A stretch of DNA of 64,000 nucleotides. Origin: Vibrio campbellii CAIM 519 = NBRC 15631 = ATCC 25920 (GTDB lineage Bacteria; Pseudomonadota; Gammaproteobacteria; Enterobacterales; Vibrionaceae). The notes beneath the pieces are model-generated. The model searched no databases, was not told the origin of the DNA, and saw only the letters and a program-made list of their open reading frames with translations. Within the stretch, counting starts at the first letter, position 1. Each line of letters begins with the position of its first letter. The position numbers and the translations under genes were made by a program. Of this stretch, positions 1 to 7,787 are shown piece by piece. The stretch covers positions 2,356,001 through 2,420,000 of the forward strand of contig NZ_CP015863.1 in assembly GCF_002163755.1 (NCBI RefSeq), given 5' to 3'.

Positions 1-321
1 AATAAGCTGTTCATGAGGAATCGATTTACTACTGATTGCGCTTGAAAGACGGCTTCTCAGCTCCTCATTTTTTTGGAAAAGTTGTAATTGCAGCGCATCA
101 CGCTCGTCACCACTTGCTACCTTCAAACTTTCAGACAAATTAATAATATCTTGGTTTATATTATCAATTGCTTTTTCTGCGGCAGAGACCTTTGGTAACT
201 CTGCAGTTGCGTCACCACTTTCCGTTGCATGAACAATAGAGGCGCTCATGCTTAAAACAAGCATCGTAAATAAAACCAACAGCGGCGTAAAACGCACTTT
301 TCGGAGAGATAGTAATGTCAT
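1..321 (-). CDS. N-terminal part of an exported or membrane protein, possibly an MscS-family channel (cut by window edge)
   Basis: The first 107 codons of a gene that runs off the left edge are present. The ATG at 321 has an AGGTG ribosome site six bases upstream. The N terminus is a good signal peptide (basic MTLLSLRKVR, then a hydrophobic stretch, then a likely cleavage around VHA-TE). After it comes a charged, Glu/Lys/Gln-rich segment that looks helical and coiled-coil forming. This fits the periplasmic N-terminal region of large MscS/MscK-type mechanosensitive channels, but no diagnostic channel residue lies inside the window, so the function is a guess. It diverges from the glutamate decarboxylase gene. 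Confidence 0.7.
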   Translation of the reverse strand, partial: MTLLSLRKVRFTPLLVLFTMLVLSMSASIVHATESGDATAELPKVSAAEKAIDNINQDIINLSESLKVASGDERDALQLQLFQKNEELRSRLSSAISSKSIPHEQLI

Positions 322-683
322 TTTCACCTCGTGAAAGCCGCTCCCAATTGAGGATAGTCGAGAGCAGAAGTATATATCTTTTATAATATGATGATTTAAG
401 TTTAAAGCACGAATCGACAAACCGATCAGCATATAGTTAATTGGGTGTCAAAGTTCCCACTGCGGCTACAAACCTTTAACTTTGAATAAGAGGTGAGCTA
501 CATAAACTCTTCTGGCCTTTCCATGAGCTAAACCTTCATCTGTGCGGCACCCCAAACAACTGAGCACAAACACAACATCAGGGAAAATCTCTGCTACGTT
601 TAATTGGCGGTTCAAACTGTCTCTTAAACACCGATGAAAAATGATAATAAGCTCAAATTTTAGATAAGATAAAGGATTATAAG
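322..683. other. Divergent intergenic region, gadB upstream
   Basis: This 362-bp AT-rich stretch separates the leftmost gene from gadB. A TATAAT-like hexamer lies at 382-387, but no convincing -35 partner was found on either strand. The gadB ribosome site (AGGA) sits just before the ATG at 684. A minus-strand open frame at 466-720 covers most of the stretch but has no family resemblance and overlaps the gadB start, so it was not called. Confidence 0.4.
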
Positions 684-2078
684 ATGCCACTCCATAAAAA
701 ATCGGCCTTAAAGGGCTCAATGCTCGACGACGTATACTGTTCTAAAGATCTCTCTATTGTGATGCCCAAGTATCGCATTCCTGAAAATGAGCATGCAGCC
801 TCTCACGCTTATCAAGTCGTCCACGATGAGCTTATGCTAGATGGGAACTCCCGCCAAAACCTAGCGACGTTCTGCCAGACCTGGGCGGAAGACGAAGTTC
901 ACAAGCTGATGGACGAGTGCATCGACAAAAATATGATCGATAAAGATGAGTATCCACAGACCGCAGAGATTGAGTCTCGTTGTGTGCACATGTTGGCTGA
1001 CCTTTGGCATGCTCCTCATGCAGAAAACCCAATGGGTTGCTCGACAACAGGATCGAGTGAAGCAGCAATGCTAGGCGGAATGGCGCTCAAGTGGGCGTGG
1101 CGCGAAAAAATGAAGAAGCAAGGCAAACCGACTGACCGCCCTAATCTCATCTGTGGACCGGTACAAGTGTGTTGGCATAAGTTTGCTCGTTATTGGGATA
1201 TTGAATTACGCGAAATACCAATGCAAGGCGATCGCTTAATCATGACACCAGAGGAAGTGATCAAGCGCTGTGATGAAAACACGATCGGTGTGGTGCCAAC
1301 ACTTGGTGTGACTTTTACGTGCCAATACGAGCCTGTAAAAGAGGTGCATGATGCACTGGATAGGCTCCAAGAAGAAACAGGCTTAGATATTCCCATTCAC
1401 GTGGATGGTGCAAGCGGTGCATTTCTCGCTCCATTCTGTGACCCTGATTTAGTCTGGGATTTCCGATTACCTCGCGTGAAATCGATCAACGCATCTGGGC
1501 ATAAGTTCGGGCTCTCACCGCTTGGCGTTGGATGGGTTGTATGGCGTGATGCGGACGCTTTGCACGAAGACCTGATCTTCAACGTCAACTACCTTGGTGG
1601 CAACATGCCAACCTTCGCCCTCAACTTCTCTCGTCCTGGTGGGCAAATCGTAGCTCAGTACTATAACTTCCTTCGCCTTGGCCGAGAGGGTTACCGCAAA
1701 ATCCATGAAGCCTGTTATGACACTGCTCGCTACCTTGCTCAAGAGATCGAGAAAATGGGCATGTTCAACATTATTTATGATGGACACGGTGGTATTCCTG
1801 CACTGAGTTGGTCAATAAAAGAAGGGGCAAATCCAGGGTTTAATCTTTACGATCTTTCTGATCGTATCCGATCTCGTGGTTGGCAAATCGCAGCGTATGC
1901 GATGCCGGCAGAACGTGAAGACTTGGTCATCATGCGAATTTTAGTCCGTCACGGTTTCAGCCGTGATTTGGCTGACCTACTGATCACGGATTTGCAGCAC
2001 TGTGTGGACTTCTTCGACAAGCATCCAGTCGTAAACGGCAGCGACGCAGACGAGTCTAGTAACTTCAATCACGGCTAA
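684..2078 (+). CDS. gadB: Glutamate decarboxylase (PLP-dependent, GadA/GadB type)
   Basis: Converts L-glutamate plus a proton to GABA and CO2 in the cytoplasm, the classic proton-consuming acid resistance reaction. The 464-residue protein matches the length of E. coli GadB (466). The PLP lysine is Lys274 in the motif SGHKFGLSPLG, and HVDGASGAF near residue 240 supplies the aspartate that pairs with the cofactor ring nitrogen. The protein ends NHG: a penultimate histidine (His463) is at the place where E. coli GadB has the His that blocks PLP at neutral pH, so the same pH lock may operate (inference). An AspT-type antiporter follows after a hairpin terminator, where E. coli would use GadC. Confidence 0.93.
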   Translation: MPLHKKSALKGSMLDDVYCSKDLSIVMPKYRIPENEHAASHAYQVVHDELMLDGNSRQNLATFCQTWAEDEVHKLMDECIDKNMIDKDEYPQTAEIESRCVHMLADLWHAPHAENPMGCSTTGSSEAAMLGGMALKWAWREKMKKQGKPTDRPNLICGPVQVCWHKFARYWDIELREIPMQGDRLIMTPEEVIKRCDENTIGVVPTLGVTFTCQYEPVKEVHDALDRLQEETGLDIPIHVDGASGAFLAPFCDPDLVWDFRLPRVKSINASGHKFGLSPLGVGWVVWRDADALHEDLIFNVNYLGGNMPTFALNFSRPGGQIVAQYYNFLRLGREGYRKIHEACYDTARYLAQEIEKMGMFNIIYDGHGGIPALSWSIKEGANPGFNLYDLSDRIRSRGWQIAAYAMPAEREDLVIMRILVRHGFSRDLADLLITDLQHCVDFFDKHPVVNGSDADESSNFNHG

Positions 2079-2097
2079 TTGTCCCCTTCCACATAGA

Positions 2098-2128
2098 GCA
2101 AGGAGCCTCGTGCGCTCCTTGCTTTTTA
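2098..2128 (+). terminator. Intrinsic terminator after gadB
   Basis: A 9-bp perfect stem GCAAGGAGC/GCTCCTTGC (2099-2107 with 2115-2123) is followed by five T. It lies between gadB and the antiporter gene, so it may attenuate read-through rather than separate them completely. Confidence 0.75.
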
Positions 2129-2152
2129 ACGTTTAAAATCACAGGTGACAGT

Positions 2153-3880
2153 ATGTCTTTTCTTTTTAGTTACTTGTCCGAAAACCCATTCGTATTTCTG
2201 TTTTTATCACTCGCTATTGGTTACCCGCTTGGCCGATTAGCCTTTAAAGGGGTGAGCTTAGGCACCACTGCAGGCACATTGGTGGTGGGGGTTGCTCTAG
2301 CGCTGACTTCGTTCTCTGTCTATGGATTAAAAATTGAAGAGCCCGGGCTGGTCTCAGACATCTTCTTAATGATGTTTATGTATGCCATCGGGATGAAAGT
2401 TGGTCCTCAATTCTTCTCTGGGTTAGCTCGCGGTGGCATCGACTTTGTCGTGATTGGCTTAATTGTCGTGTTCAGCAATTTCGCAATTGTGGTCATCGGC
2501 GCCAAACTGATGGGGTTAGAGCCCGGATATGCCGCCGGAATCATTTCCGGTAGTTACACAGTGACGGCAGTGATGGGGGTCGCACAATCAGCCATCAGCT
2601 CCGGGGCATTTACACCACCAGAAGGCATGAGTCTCGACCATGTTAGCGCGAACATTGCAGCAGGCTACGCGATTAGCTACGTCTTATCGACCGTACTCAT
2701 TATCCTATTTATCAAGTACCTTCCTTCCCTGTTTGGTATCGATCCTGTGAAAGCAGGTAAAGACGCCGAGGCGGAATTCTCGACGGGTGACGACGATGAA
2801 AAACTACCAAGTACGTTTGGGTTTTCAGATGTTGGCGTCCTTCCAATTGATGTTCGCGCCTATAAAGTGACACATCAGGAACTCGTCGGGCGTTCAGTCC
2901 AAGAGCTATACCAGTCCTTCCCTGACGCAGCGGTCCTAAAAGTCGTACGAGGCGATGACGTGATCGACGCTTCACAGAATCCAACTCTAGCTCTCAATGA
3001 CGTGATTGGTATTCGTGGTGAATACCGCGTATTAATTGCGGAAGGTGAGGCCGATATTGGGAACGAGGTTGATGAGCCGCGTGCGAGAAATGTCGATATT
3101 GAAGTCGCAGACATCCACGTCGGTAAGTCAGAGCATGCTGGTAAAACCATTGCACAATTGCATGCTGAAGTGGGTTTTGGTGTTTATTTCAAAGCGATAT
3201 TTCGACAAGGCCACCAGCAGCCTTTATTGCCTCAAACCAAAGTCGAAGTTGGGGATGTCATTCGTATCGCTGGTTCCAAATGGTGTGTAGAAAAAACCGC
3301 GTCACAACTGAACAGTGTTGCCATTGTTGAGAGCACAGTGACAGAGACTTTTTATCTCGCCCTATCATTGCTTGTTGGCTATATTTTCGGTCACTTTAGC
3401 GTCACGTTAGCGGGGATTCCATTTGCACTCGGTACCTCTGCAGGCTGCATGTTGACAGGTATTGTGTTCTCCTTCCTACGAACACGAAATCCTGCCTTTG
3501 GCGGACCAATGAGCGAAGGCGCAAGAAGCTTCCTACAAGATATTGGTCTTAACCTATTTGTTGCTGTGCTTGCAGCTACAGTAGGTCCAAAAATCCTCGC
3601 CTCGTTCCAAGGCATTATCGTCATAAAAATAGCGTTACTTGGTGTGACAGCCGCTTTGGTACCTCCGTTGCTGGCTTGGTTGTATGGTTTGTACTTCCGT
3701 AAAATGAACCCGGCAATTTTGGCAGGCGCCTGTGCAGGAGGCCGAAACAGCACGCCTGCAATGAAAGGGGCTCAAGATGCAAGTCAAAGTGATATGCCAG
3801 CCATCGGCTACCCTGTCCCTTACGCCCTGACTTCTGTCTTAGTGTTGATTTTGGGCTACGTTGCAATGGTCATTAGTTGA
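2153..3880 (+). CDS. AspT/YidE-family antiporter (aspartate:alanine exchanger-like)
   Basis: A 575-residue inner-membrane transporter of the AspT (aspartate:alanine exchanger) family. It has two hydrophobic halves, residues about 1-190 and 390-575, each with several membrane segments and a conserved Gly-rich motif (IISGSYTVTAVMGVAQ in the first, CAGGRNSTPAMKGA in the second). Between them is a hydrophilic part of about 200 residues containing two TrkA-C (RCK_C)-like modules. The family exchanges aspartate for alanine, so decarboxylation and exchange yield proton motive force. Being next to gadB raises the possibility of glutamate/GABA exchange instead, which the sequence cannot decide. A 75-bp gap with a terminator separates it from gadB. 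Confidence 0.85.
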   Translation: MSFLFSYLSENPFVFLFLSLAIGYPLGRLAFKGVSLGTTAGTLVVGVALALTSFSVYGLKIEEPGLVSDIFLMMFMYAIGMKVGPQFFSGLARGGIDFVVIGLIVVFSNFAIVVIGAKLMGLEPGYAAGIISGSYTVTAVMGVAQSAISSGAFTPPEGMSLDHVSANIAAGYAISYVLSTVLIILFIKYLPSLFGIDPVKAGKDAEAEFSTGDDDEKLPSTFGFSDVGVLPIDVRAYKVTHQELVGRSVQELYQSFPDAAVLKVVRGDDVIDASQNPTLALNDVIGIRGEYRVLIAEGEADIGNEVDEPRARNVDIEVADIHVGKSEHAGKTIAQLHAEVGFGVYFKAIFRQGHQQPLLPQTKVEVGDVIRIAGSKWCVEKTASQLNSVAIVESTVTETFYLALSLLVGYIFGHFSVTLAGIPFALGTSAGCMLTGIVFSFLRTRNPAFGGPMSEGARSFLQDIGLNLFVAVLAATVGPKILASFQGIIVIKIALLGVTAALVPPLLAWLYGLYFRKMNPAILAGACAGGRNSTPAMKGAQDASQSDMPAIGYPVPYALTSVLVLILGYVAMVIS

Positions 3881-3960
3881 TGAAGAATCTGCACATTACC
3901 CACAATGAACTATCATTTAAGCGAACTGAACGCTAATTGATTAAAGATTAAGGAGAAATC

Positions 3961-4212
3961 ATGGGCTTTCTATCTTGGATTATTCTAGGTTTGATTGCAG
4001 GTGCATTAGCTAAATGGTTGATGCCAGGTAATGATGGCGGCGGTTGGATTGCCACTATGGTACTGGGTATCGTGGGCGCTTTCGTTGGTGGCTTCTTAGG
4101 AAGCTTTGTTGGCCTTAGCGCTGCAGACGGCGTGAATATAGGCAGCATCATCACCGCAACGTTAGGTGCTTTCGTTGTATTGTTTGTCTACAACCGCTTT
4201 ATTAAAGGTTGA
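3961..4212 (+). CDS. GlsB/YeaQ/YmgE-family small membrane protein
   Basis: An 83-residue very hydrophobic protein with three predicted membrane segments (about residues 3-20, 28-50, 58-78) and a Gly-rich pattern (MVLGIVGAFVGGFLGSFVG). This is the transglycosylase-associated or YeaQ/YmgE family, whose E. coli members are stress-induced; the molecular role is not known. It has a strong AAGGAG ribosome site before the ATG and lies 80 bp behind the antiporter in the same direction, with a strong terminator after it. Confidence 0.85.
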   Translation: MGFLSWIILGLIAGALAKWLMPGNDGGGWIATMVLGIVGAFVGGFLGSFVGLSAADGVNIGSIITATLGAFVVLFVYNRFIKG

Positions 4213-4235
4213 GCGAGTTTCAGTCCCTTAAAAAC

Positions 4236-4266
4236 AAACAAGCCTTTCATAATGAAAGGCTTGTTT
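4236..4266. terminator. Bidirectional intrinsic terminator
   Basis: A perfect 15-bp inverted repeat (4236-4250 with 4252-4266; core AAGCCTTTCAT) with A and T tracts at its ends serves both the YeaQ-like gene and the convergent ycgN-like gene. Confidence 0.85.
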
Positions 4267-4274
4267 ACATTCGG

Positions 4275-4715
4275 CTATGAGCGATTTGGGTGATTCAAAA
4301 TATGATCTTCCCAGTCCACCACATCGATTTCATACACCACTTTGTTTCGTACACTTTCTCCTGCTGCGTGCATTGCAGACTTAGAGCCAGTGATTAATGG
4401 GTGCCACTCTGGCAGCGGTTGGTTTTCTGCCAACAAGCGGTATGCACAAGTGTGTGGCAGCCATGTAAAGTCATCAATATCTTCACGCGTCAGCTTGGTG
4501 CACTCTTCGCCTGAAGTGAAACGGTTCGGGTAGTCTTTACACGAACATGTTTTGCTGTTCAGCCAACTACACGCCACGTTGGTGTAATAGATTTCGTCCG
4601 TATCTTCATCCATTAGCTTGTGCAGACAACACTTGCCACACCCATCACAGAGAGATTCCCATTCTTCTTCTGTCATGTGTTCTAACGATTTACTTTGCCA
4701 AAATGGAGTGCTCAT
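4275..4715 (-). CDS. ycgN: YcgN/UPF0260-family cysteine-cluster protein
   Basis: A 146-residue cytoplasmic protein of the UPF0260 (YcgN) family. It has a Cys-rich cluster CDGCGKCCLHK near residue 25, further cysteines in VACSW and CSCKDYP, and a later TCAYR, a spacing typical of the CxxCxxCC proteins thought to bind zinc or an iron-sulfur cluster. The biochemical function is unknown. The length agrees with the family (about 150). A second member of the wider cysteine-cluster superfamily, the YkgJ-like gene, lies nearby on the opposite strand. Confidence 0.85.
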   Translation of the reverse strand: MSTPFWQSKSLEHMTEEEWESLCDGCGKCCLHKLMDEDTDEIYYTNVACSWLNSKTCSCKDYPNRFTSGEECTKLTREDIDDFTWLPHTCAYRLLAENQPLPEWHPLITGSKSAMHAAGESVRNKVVYEIDVVDWEDHILNHPNRS

Positions 4716-4936
4716 ACGCTTACTACTTATTACTGAATGGGATTGAATTGGGTGCGTTTTATACCCCTCTGAACGGCAAAATTCAAGTTTTAAGACCTTA
4801 CTGGAGTGATAGGAGCATTGAGTAAGATTTGTTCGTATTTAGCCAAGTGATCTTGTGGGTAGGAATTTACGCGCACCTCTTCCAATCTAGCGAGAAATGT
4901 CCATAATGCCCCCTTAATTTTTACGAGGGCTTTTAG

Positions 4937-5185
4937 ATGGATTGTCGATTGGGTTGTGGGGCATGCTGCATTGCACCGAGTATCTCTTCCCCTATTCCTG
5001 GCATGCCAAATGGCAAACCAGCGGGCGAACGTTGCGTTCAATTGAATGACGACAACCTATGCAAGCTATTCGGAAAAGCTGAGCGACCAAAAGTTTGCCA
5101 CGAATTCAAACCGTGTCCGATCGTGTGTGGCAAAACCAATCAGGAAGCTTTGAGCAACATTACTGAGCTAGAACTGCTCACTTAA
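4937..5185 (+). CDS. YkgJ-family cysteine-cluster protein
   Basis: An 82-residue protein with the CxxxCGACC motif at its N terminus (CRLGCGACC) and later cysteines in ERCVQL, NLCKLF, KVCHEF and PCPIVC. This is the YkgJ/CxxCxxCC family, a putative metal or Fe-S binding protein of unknown function. The ATG is preceded by GAGGG. The stop codon overlaps the stop of the convergent regulator gene. Confidence 0.8.
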   Translation: MDCRLGCGACCIAPSISSPIPGMPNGKPAGERCVQLNDDNLCKLFGKAERPKVCHEFKPCPIVCGKTNQEALSNITELELLT

Positions 5186-5838
5186 TCGTTACCCAATTCT
5201 CTCAGGTAGAGGTAGATCGTATCACGCGAGATACCTAGGTGGCTGGCCACCATTAATACCGCATCTTTGTATTTGAAAATCCCCAAACCTTGTAAGCGTG
5301 TCACTAGCTCTCGATTGCGTTTAGATGGGCTAATTGCTTCGTTCGACCACACTTCTGATTGAACCGTTTCAATCGTACTAATGATGGTCTCGTCAACATT
5401 ACGAGCAAACGTTTCTGGGGATTGCGACCCAGTACAACACGGGTTCTGCTGCGGTGGCATGATGGAACGCAAGAAGTCTTGCATTGGCACATCCATATCC
5501 ACGTTAATACAAAGCAGGCCAATCGGCTTGTTTTTTGGGTTGCGGACGATAGTAGTGATCGAGTGCAAGGTCTTTCCGCTCGCCGTTTTAGTCAGATACG
5601 AGTCTGAAACGTCCTTGCCCTCAAGTAGCTTCATCCTTGCTAAGTTGGTAATTGGCGCGCCTTCTCCACGTTCAGTGACATGGCCATTGGCAATTTTGAT
5701 GATTTCCGGTGCTTCTGCATCAAGACTGTGAAGAACGACTTCAGTATGCTCACCGTACATACGGGCAATGCCATCGACAACGTTCTTCATTGAATTCAAA
5801 ATATCTAAATCACTTTTGGTGAGTTTCTTAAGCTGCAA
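5182..5838 (-). CDS. YheO-like transcriptional regulator (PAS-like plus helix-turn-helix)
   Basis: A DNA-binding regulator of the YheO family: an N-terminal PAS-like YheO domain (residues about 8-120, with HSLDAEAPEIIKIANGHV) and a C-terminal helix-turn-helix (AVLMVASHLGISRDTIYLYL). A TTG start at 5838 is chosen because AAGGGA lies seven bases upstream and gives 218 residues beginning LQLKKLTKSD. An upstream in-frame start at 5916 would overlap the preceding gene by 50 bp and encodes a tail unlike the family. It is last in a ridA-cyuA-regulator run, so it probably controls that set and the divergent permease (inference). E. coli uses the Lrp-type CyuR/DecR for cysteine utilisation, so this would be a different regulator type. 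Confidence 0.82.
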   Translation of the reverse strand: MQLKKLTKSDLDILNSMKNVVDGIARMYGEHTEVVLHSLDAEAPEIIKIANGHVTERGEGAPITNLARMKLLEGKDVSDSYLTKTASGKTLHSITTIVRNPKNKPIGLLCINVDMDVPMQDFLRSIMPPQQNPCCTGSQSPETFARNVDETIISTIETVQSEVWSNEAISPSKRNRELVTRLQGLGIFKYKDAVLMVASHLGISRDTIYLYLRELGND

Positions 5839-5866
5839 TTTACTTCCCTTAGCAAAAACTTTGAGG

Positions 5867-7144
5867 CTAGGCAGACATGATATCGATAATAGATTTATCA
5901 GTATACGGCATACCAAGTCTAACCATAGAGCCTACGTTTCTTATAGTTTGTTCAACTTCGTCGCCTACTATACCTTGATTCTTCACACTGTGGTTACCCA
6001 TCGCCATCAAATATGAGCGCACTGCCGTAGTTGAAGAAGTGCAGACTTTCATCGCACATGAGGATTTTGCGCCATCGCACACCATGCCCGAACTATCACT
6101 GATGACGTTTTGAATCGCATCACAGGATTGCTCAAAAGAGCCACCTGCTAGGTATACCAACGCCATGGATGCTGCAGCACTGGTTACCGTGTTGCCACAA
6201 AAAGCAGACAGTGGTGGGTAGTAAGACTTTATGTATATAGCGCCTAGATGGCTCATAATCAGAGCTCTTGCTAATTGCTCTTCACTACTTTGGAAGGCTT
6301 CAGCTGCAATCACCACTGGCATAGTTGCCGCGATACCTTGATTACCACTGCCGAAGTTACTCATGGCTGGTAACGTAGCGCCGCCCATTCGAGCATCTGA
6401 TGCGGCAGAAGTCATCATTTGGATTCTGCTCATCAGATCATTGCCAAGTAAACCTTGTTCGATATTGTCTTTTAATGTCCGGCCAATTTCTAAACCGTAA
6501 CCTCGGTCGATACCCTCTTGCGCTAAGGAAGAGTTGAGTTCCGCTGCTTGCAGAATGAATTTGATGTCATCAAATGGCGCTTGAAGGGCAAAGTCGTAAA
6601 TCTGCTTAATGGAGATATCAACCCCTTCACATACCGATCCTGTCGCAACACGTTGCTGCTGCGGGGCATCAAACGTCACCACTCCATTTCGAGTGATCTG
6701 AATGATGTTAGTGTGCCCACCGCTGATGGTCACCGAGACTGTGTCTTCTCCAGCGCTCATGGTCACGCTGCAAAAGATAAATTCTTGTGTATCAATGCGA
6801 GCAACACTGACTCGCTCTTCATCAATAAGTTGCTGGGCAGCAGTCACATCGTCTTGATTAATTTTAGCGAGTACTTCCAGTTCTGCGTTTGGGTCTCCCG
6901 CTAATGCGCCAACTGACGCCGCGATCTTAAGGCCAATTTTCCCAGTGCCGGGAACGTAAACCCCCATTGAGTTTTTAAATAAGTTATCTGAGACACGTAC
7001 TTCAATCATGTCCGGGGTTTGGCATCCAAGCTCACGCTTTGCAACTGCTGCCGCATATGCAGCAGCAATGGGTTCTGTACATCCGAGGGCAGGTTTTACA
7101 ACTTGCTTAATGATTTGGATATATTGGTTCCATTGCTGATTCAT
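5867..7144 (-). CDS. cyuA: L-cysteine desulfidase family protein (UPF0597, CyuA/YhaM-like)
   Basis: A 425-residue member of the UPF0597 or serine dehydratase-alpha family, to which E. coli CyuA (YhaM) and archaeal L-cysteine desulfidase belong. Such enzymes are expected to convert cysteine to H2S, ammonia and pyruvate through 2-aminoacrylate using an Fe-S cluster. Typical family features are KPALGCTEPIAAAYA near the start, NSMGVYVPGTG, GSGNQGIAATMPV in the middle, and conserved cysteines in CGNTVTSAAA and GMVCDGAKSSCAMK that could bind the cluster. The start has GGAG upstream. It lies 14 bp behind ridA, and the regulator follows. The substrate assignment rests on family and neighbours. Confidence 0.86.
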   Translation of the reverse strand: MNQQWNQYIQIIKQVVKPALGCTEPIAAAYAAAVAKRELGCQTPDMIEVRVSDNLFKNSMGVYVPGTGKIGLKIAASVGALAGDPNAELEVLAKINQDDVTAAQQLIDEERVSVARIDTQEFIFCSVTMSAGEDTVSVTISGGHTNIIQITRNGVVTFDAPQQQRVATGSVCEGVDISIKQIYDFALQAPFDDIKFILQAAELNSSLAQEGIDRGYGLEIGRTLKDNIEQGLLGNDLMSRIQMMTSAASDARMGGATLPAMSNFGSGNQGIAATMPVVIAAEAFQSSEEQLARALIMSHLGAIYIKSYYPPLSAFCGNTVTSAAASMALVYLAGGSFEQSCDAIQNVISDSSGMVCDGAKSSCAMKVCTSSTTAVRSYLMAMGNHSVKNQGIVGDEVEQTIRNVGSMVRLGMPYTDKSIIDIMSA

Positions 7145-7158
7145 GCTTCTTCTCCGTA

Positions 7159-7539
7159 TTACTTTTTACTAGCAATCGCTTCAACTTCAATCAAAACACC
7201 TAGCGGAAGATCTTTCACCGCAAAGCAGCTTCGTGCTGGGCAATCTTTTTGGAAAAACTCGGCATACACTTTGTTGAATTCAGCAAAGTCGCTGATGTTT
7301 GCCAAGTAACACGTCGTTTTTAGAACCGTATCTAAACTGCCGTTACCTGCTTCAAGCACATGTTTTAAGTTCGTTAGAGATTGATGACTTTGAGCAGTAA
7401 TCCCTCCCTCTACTACTTTACCTGTCGCGCTATCAACTGGGAGCTGGCCAGAAGTAAAAATCAAATCCCCGTAAGTGGTTCCGTGTGAATACGGGCCAAT
7501 TGCGGCAGGAGCGTGCTCTGAAGCGATCAATTCTTTCAT
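7159..7539 (-). CDS. ridA: RidA family enamine/imine deaminase
   Basis: A 126-residue RidA (YjgF/YER057c/UK114) protein. The ATG at 7539 follows GAGGATTAAC; a longer frame upstream is non-coding. Typical motifs are HAPAAIGPYSHGT near the N terminus, FTSGQLPVD, and the C-terminal PARSCFAVKDLPLGVLIEVE with the arginine that binds the substrate carboxylate. RidA hydrolyses reactive 2-aminoacrylate to pyruvate. Its place as first gene of the run with a cysteine desulfidase makes sense, since that enzyme class releases aminoacrylate. Confidence 0.93.
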   Translation of the reverse strand: MKELIASEHAPAAIGPYSHGTTYGDLIFTSGQLPVDSATGKVVEGGITAQSHQSLTNLKHVLEAGNGSLDTVLKTTCYLANISDFAEFNKVYAEFFQKDCPARSCFAVKDLPLGVLIEVEAIASKK

Positions 7540-7735
7540 GTTAATCCTCACATAGTTTTTAGTTTTAGACGTAAAACTCAGCTTTCGCTTTCGTTTCAAA
7601 GCCATTCTTTCAACTATACGTGAGCAAAACAACCGCCAAAGATCACAAAAATCGATCTTAATTCAGATTTTATTGAGTAATCTTGCCGAGATCTCAAATT
7701 CATCTGAAATTCCCACAAAAAAATTGTTGTTAATC

Positions 7736-7761
7736 TTTTTCTCAAATAGATTTGAGAAAAA
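7736..7761. promoter_or_regulatory. Perfect 11-bp inverted repeat upstream of the permease gene
   Basis: TTTTTCTCAAA (7736-7746) and its exact complement (7751-7761) flank a 4-base TAGA centre in the ridA/permease divergent promoter region, ending 26 bp before the permease ATG. It has no terminator-type T run on the plus side. It is a candidate operator for the linked regulator, or a leader hairpin. Confidence 0.5.
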
Positions 7762-7787
7762 TTCATACTAACAAAGAGAAAACGACA

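Noticed and set aside
466..720. 84-codon minus-strand frame upstream of gadB
   Set aside because: It overlaps the gadB start, has no ribosome site and no recognisable domain.
3391..3753. 120-codon minus-strand frame opposite the antiporter
   Set aside because: Antisense shadow of a membrane-protein gene.
2153..3880. Potassium channel or Trk-type transporter, because of the TrkA-C-like modules
   Set aside because: The two membrane halves have the AspT/YidE motif pattern and no potassium filter signature.
5381..5731. 116-codon plus-strand frame opposite the YheO-like regulator
   Set aside because: Fully antisense to a well-supported gene, composition not protein-like.
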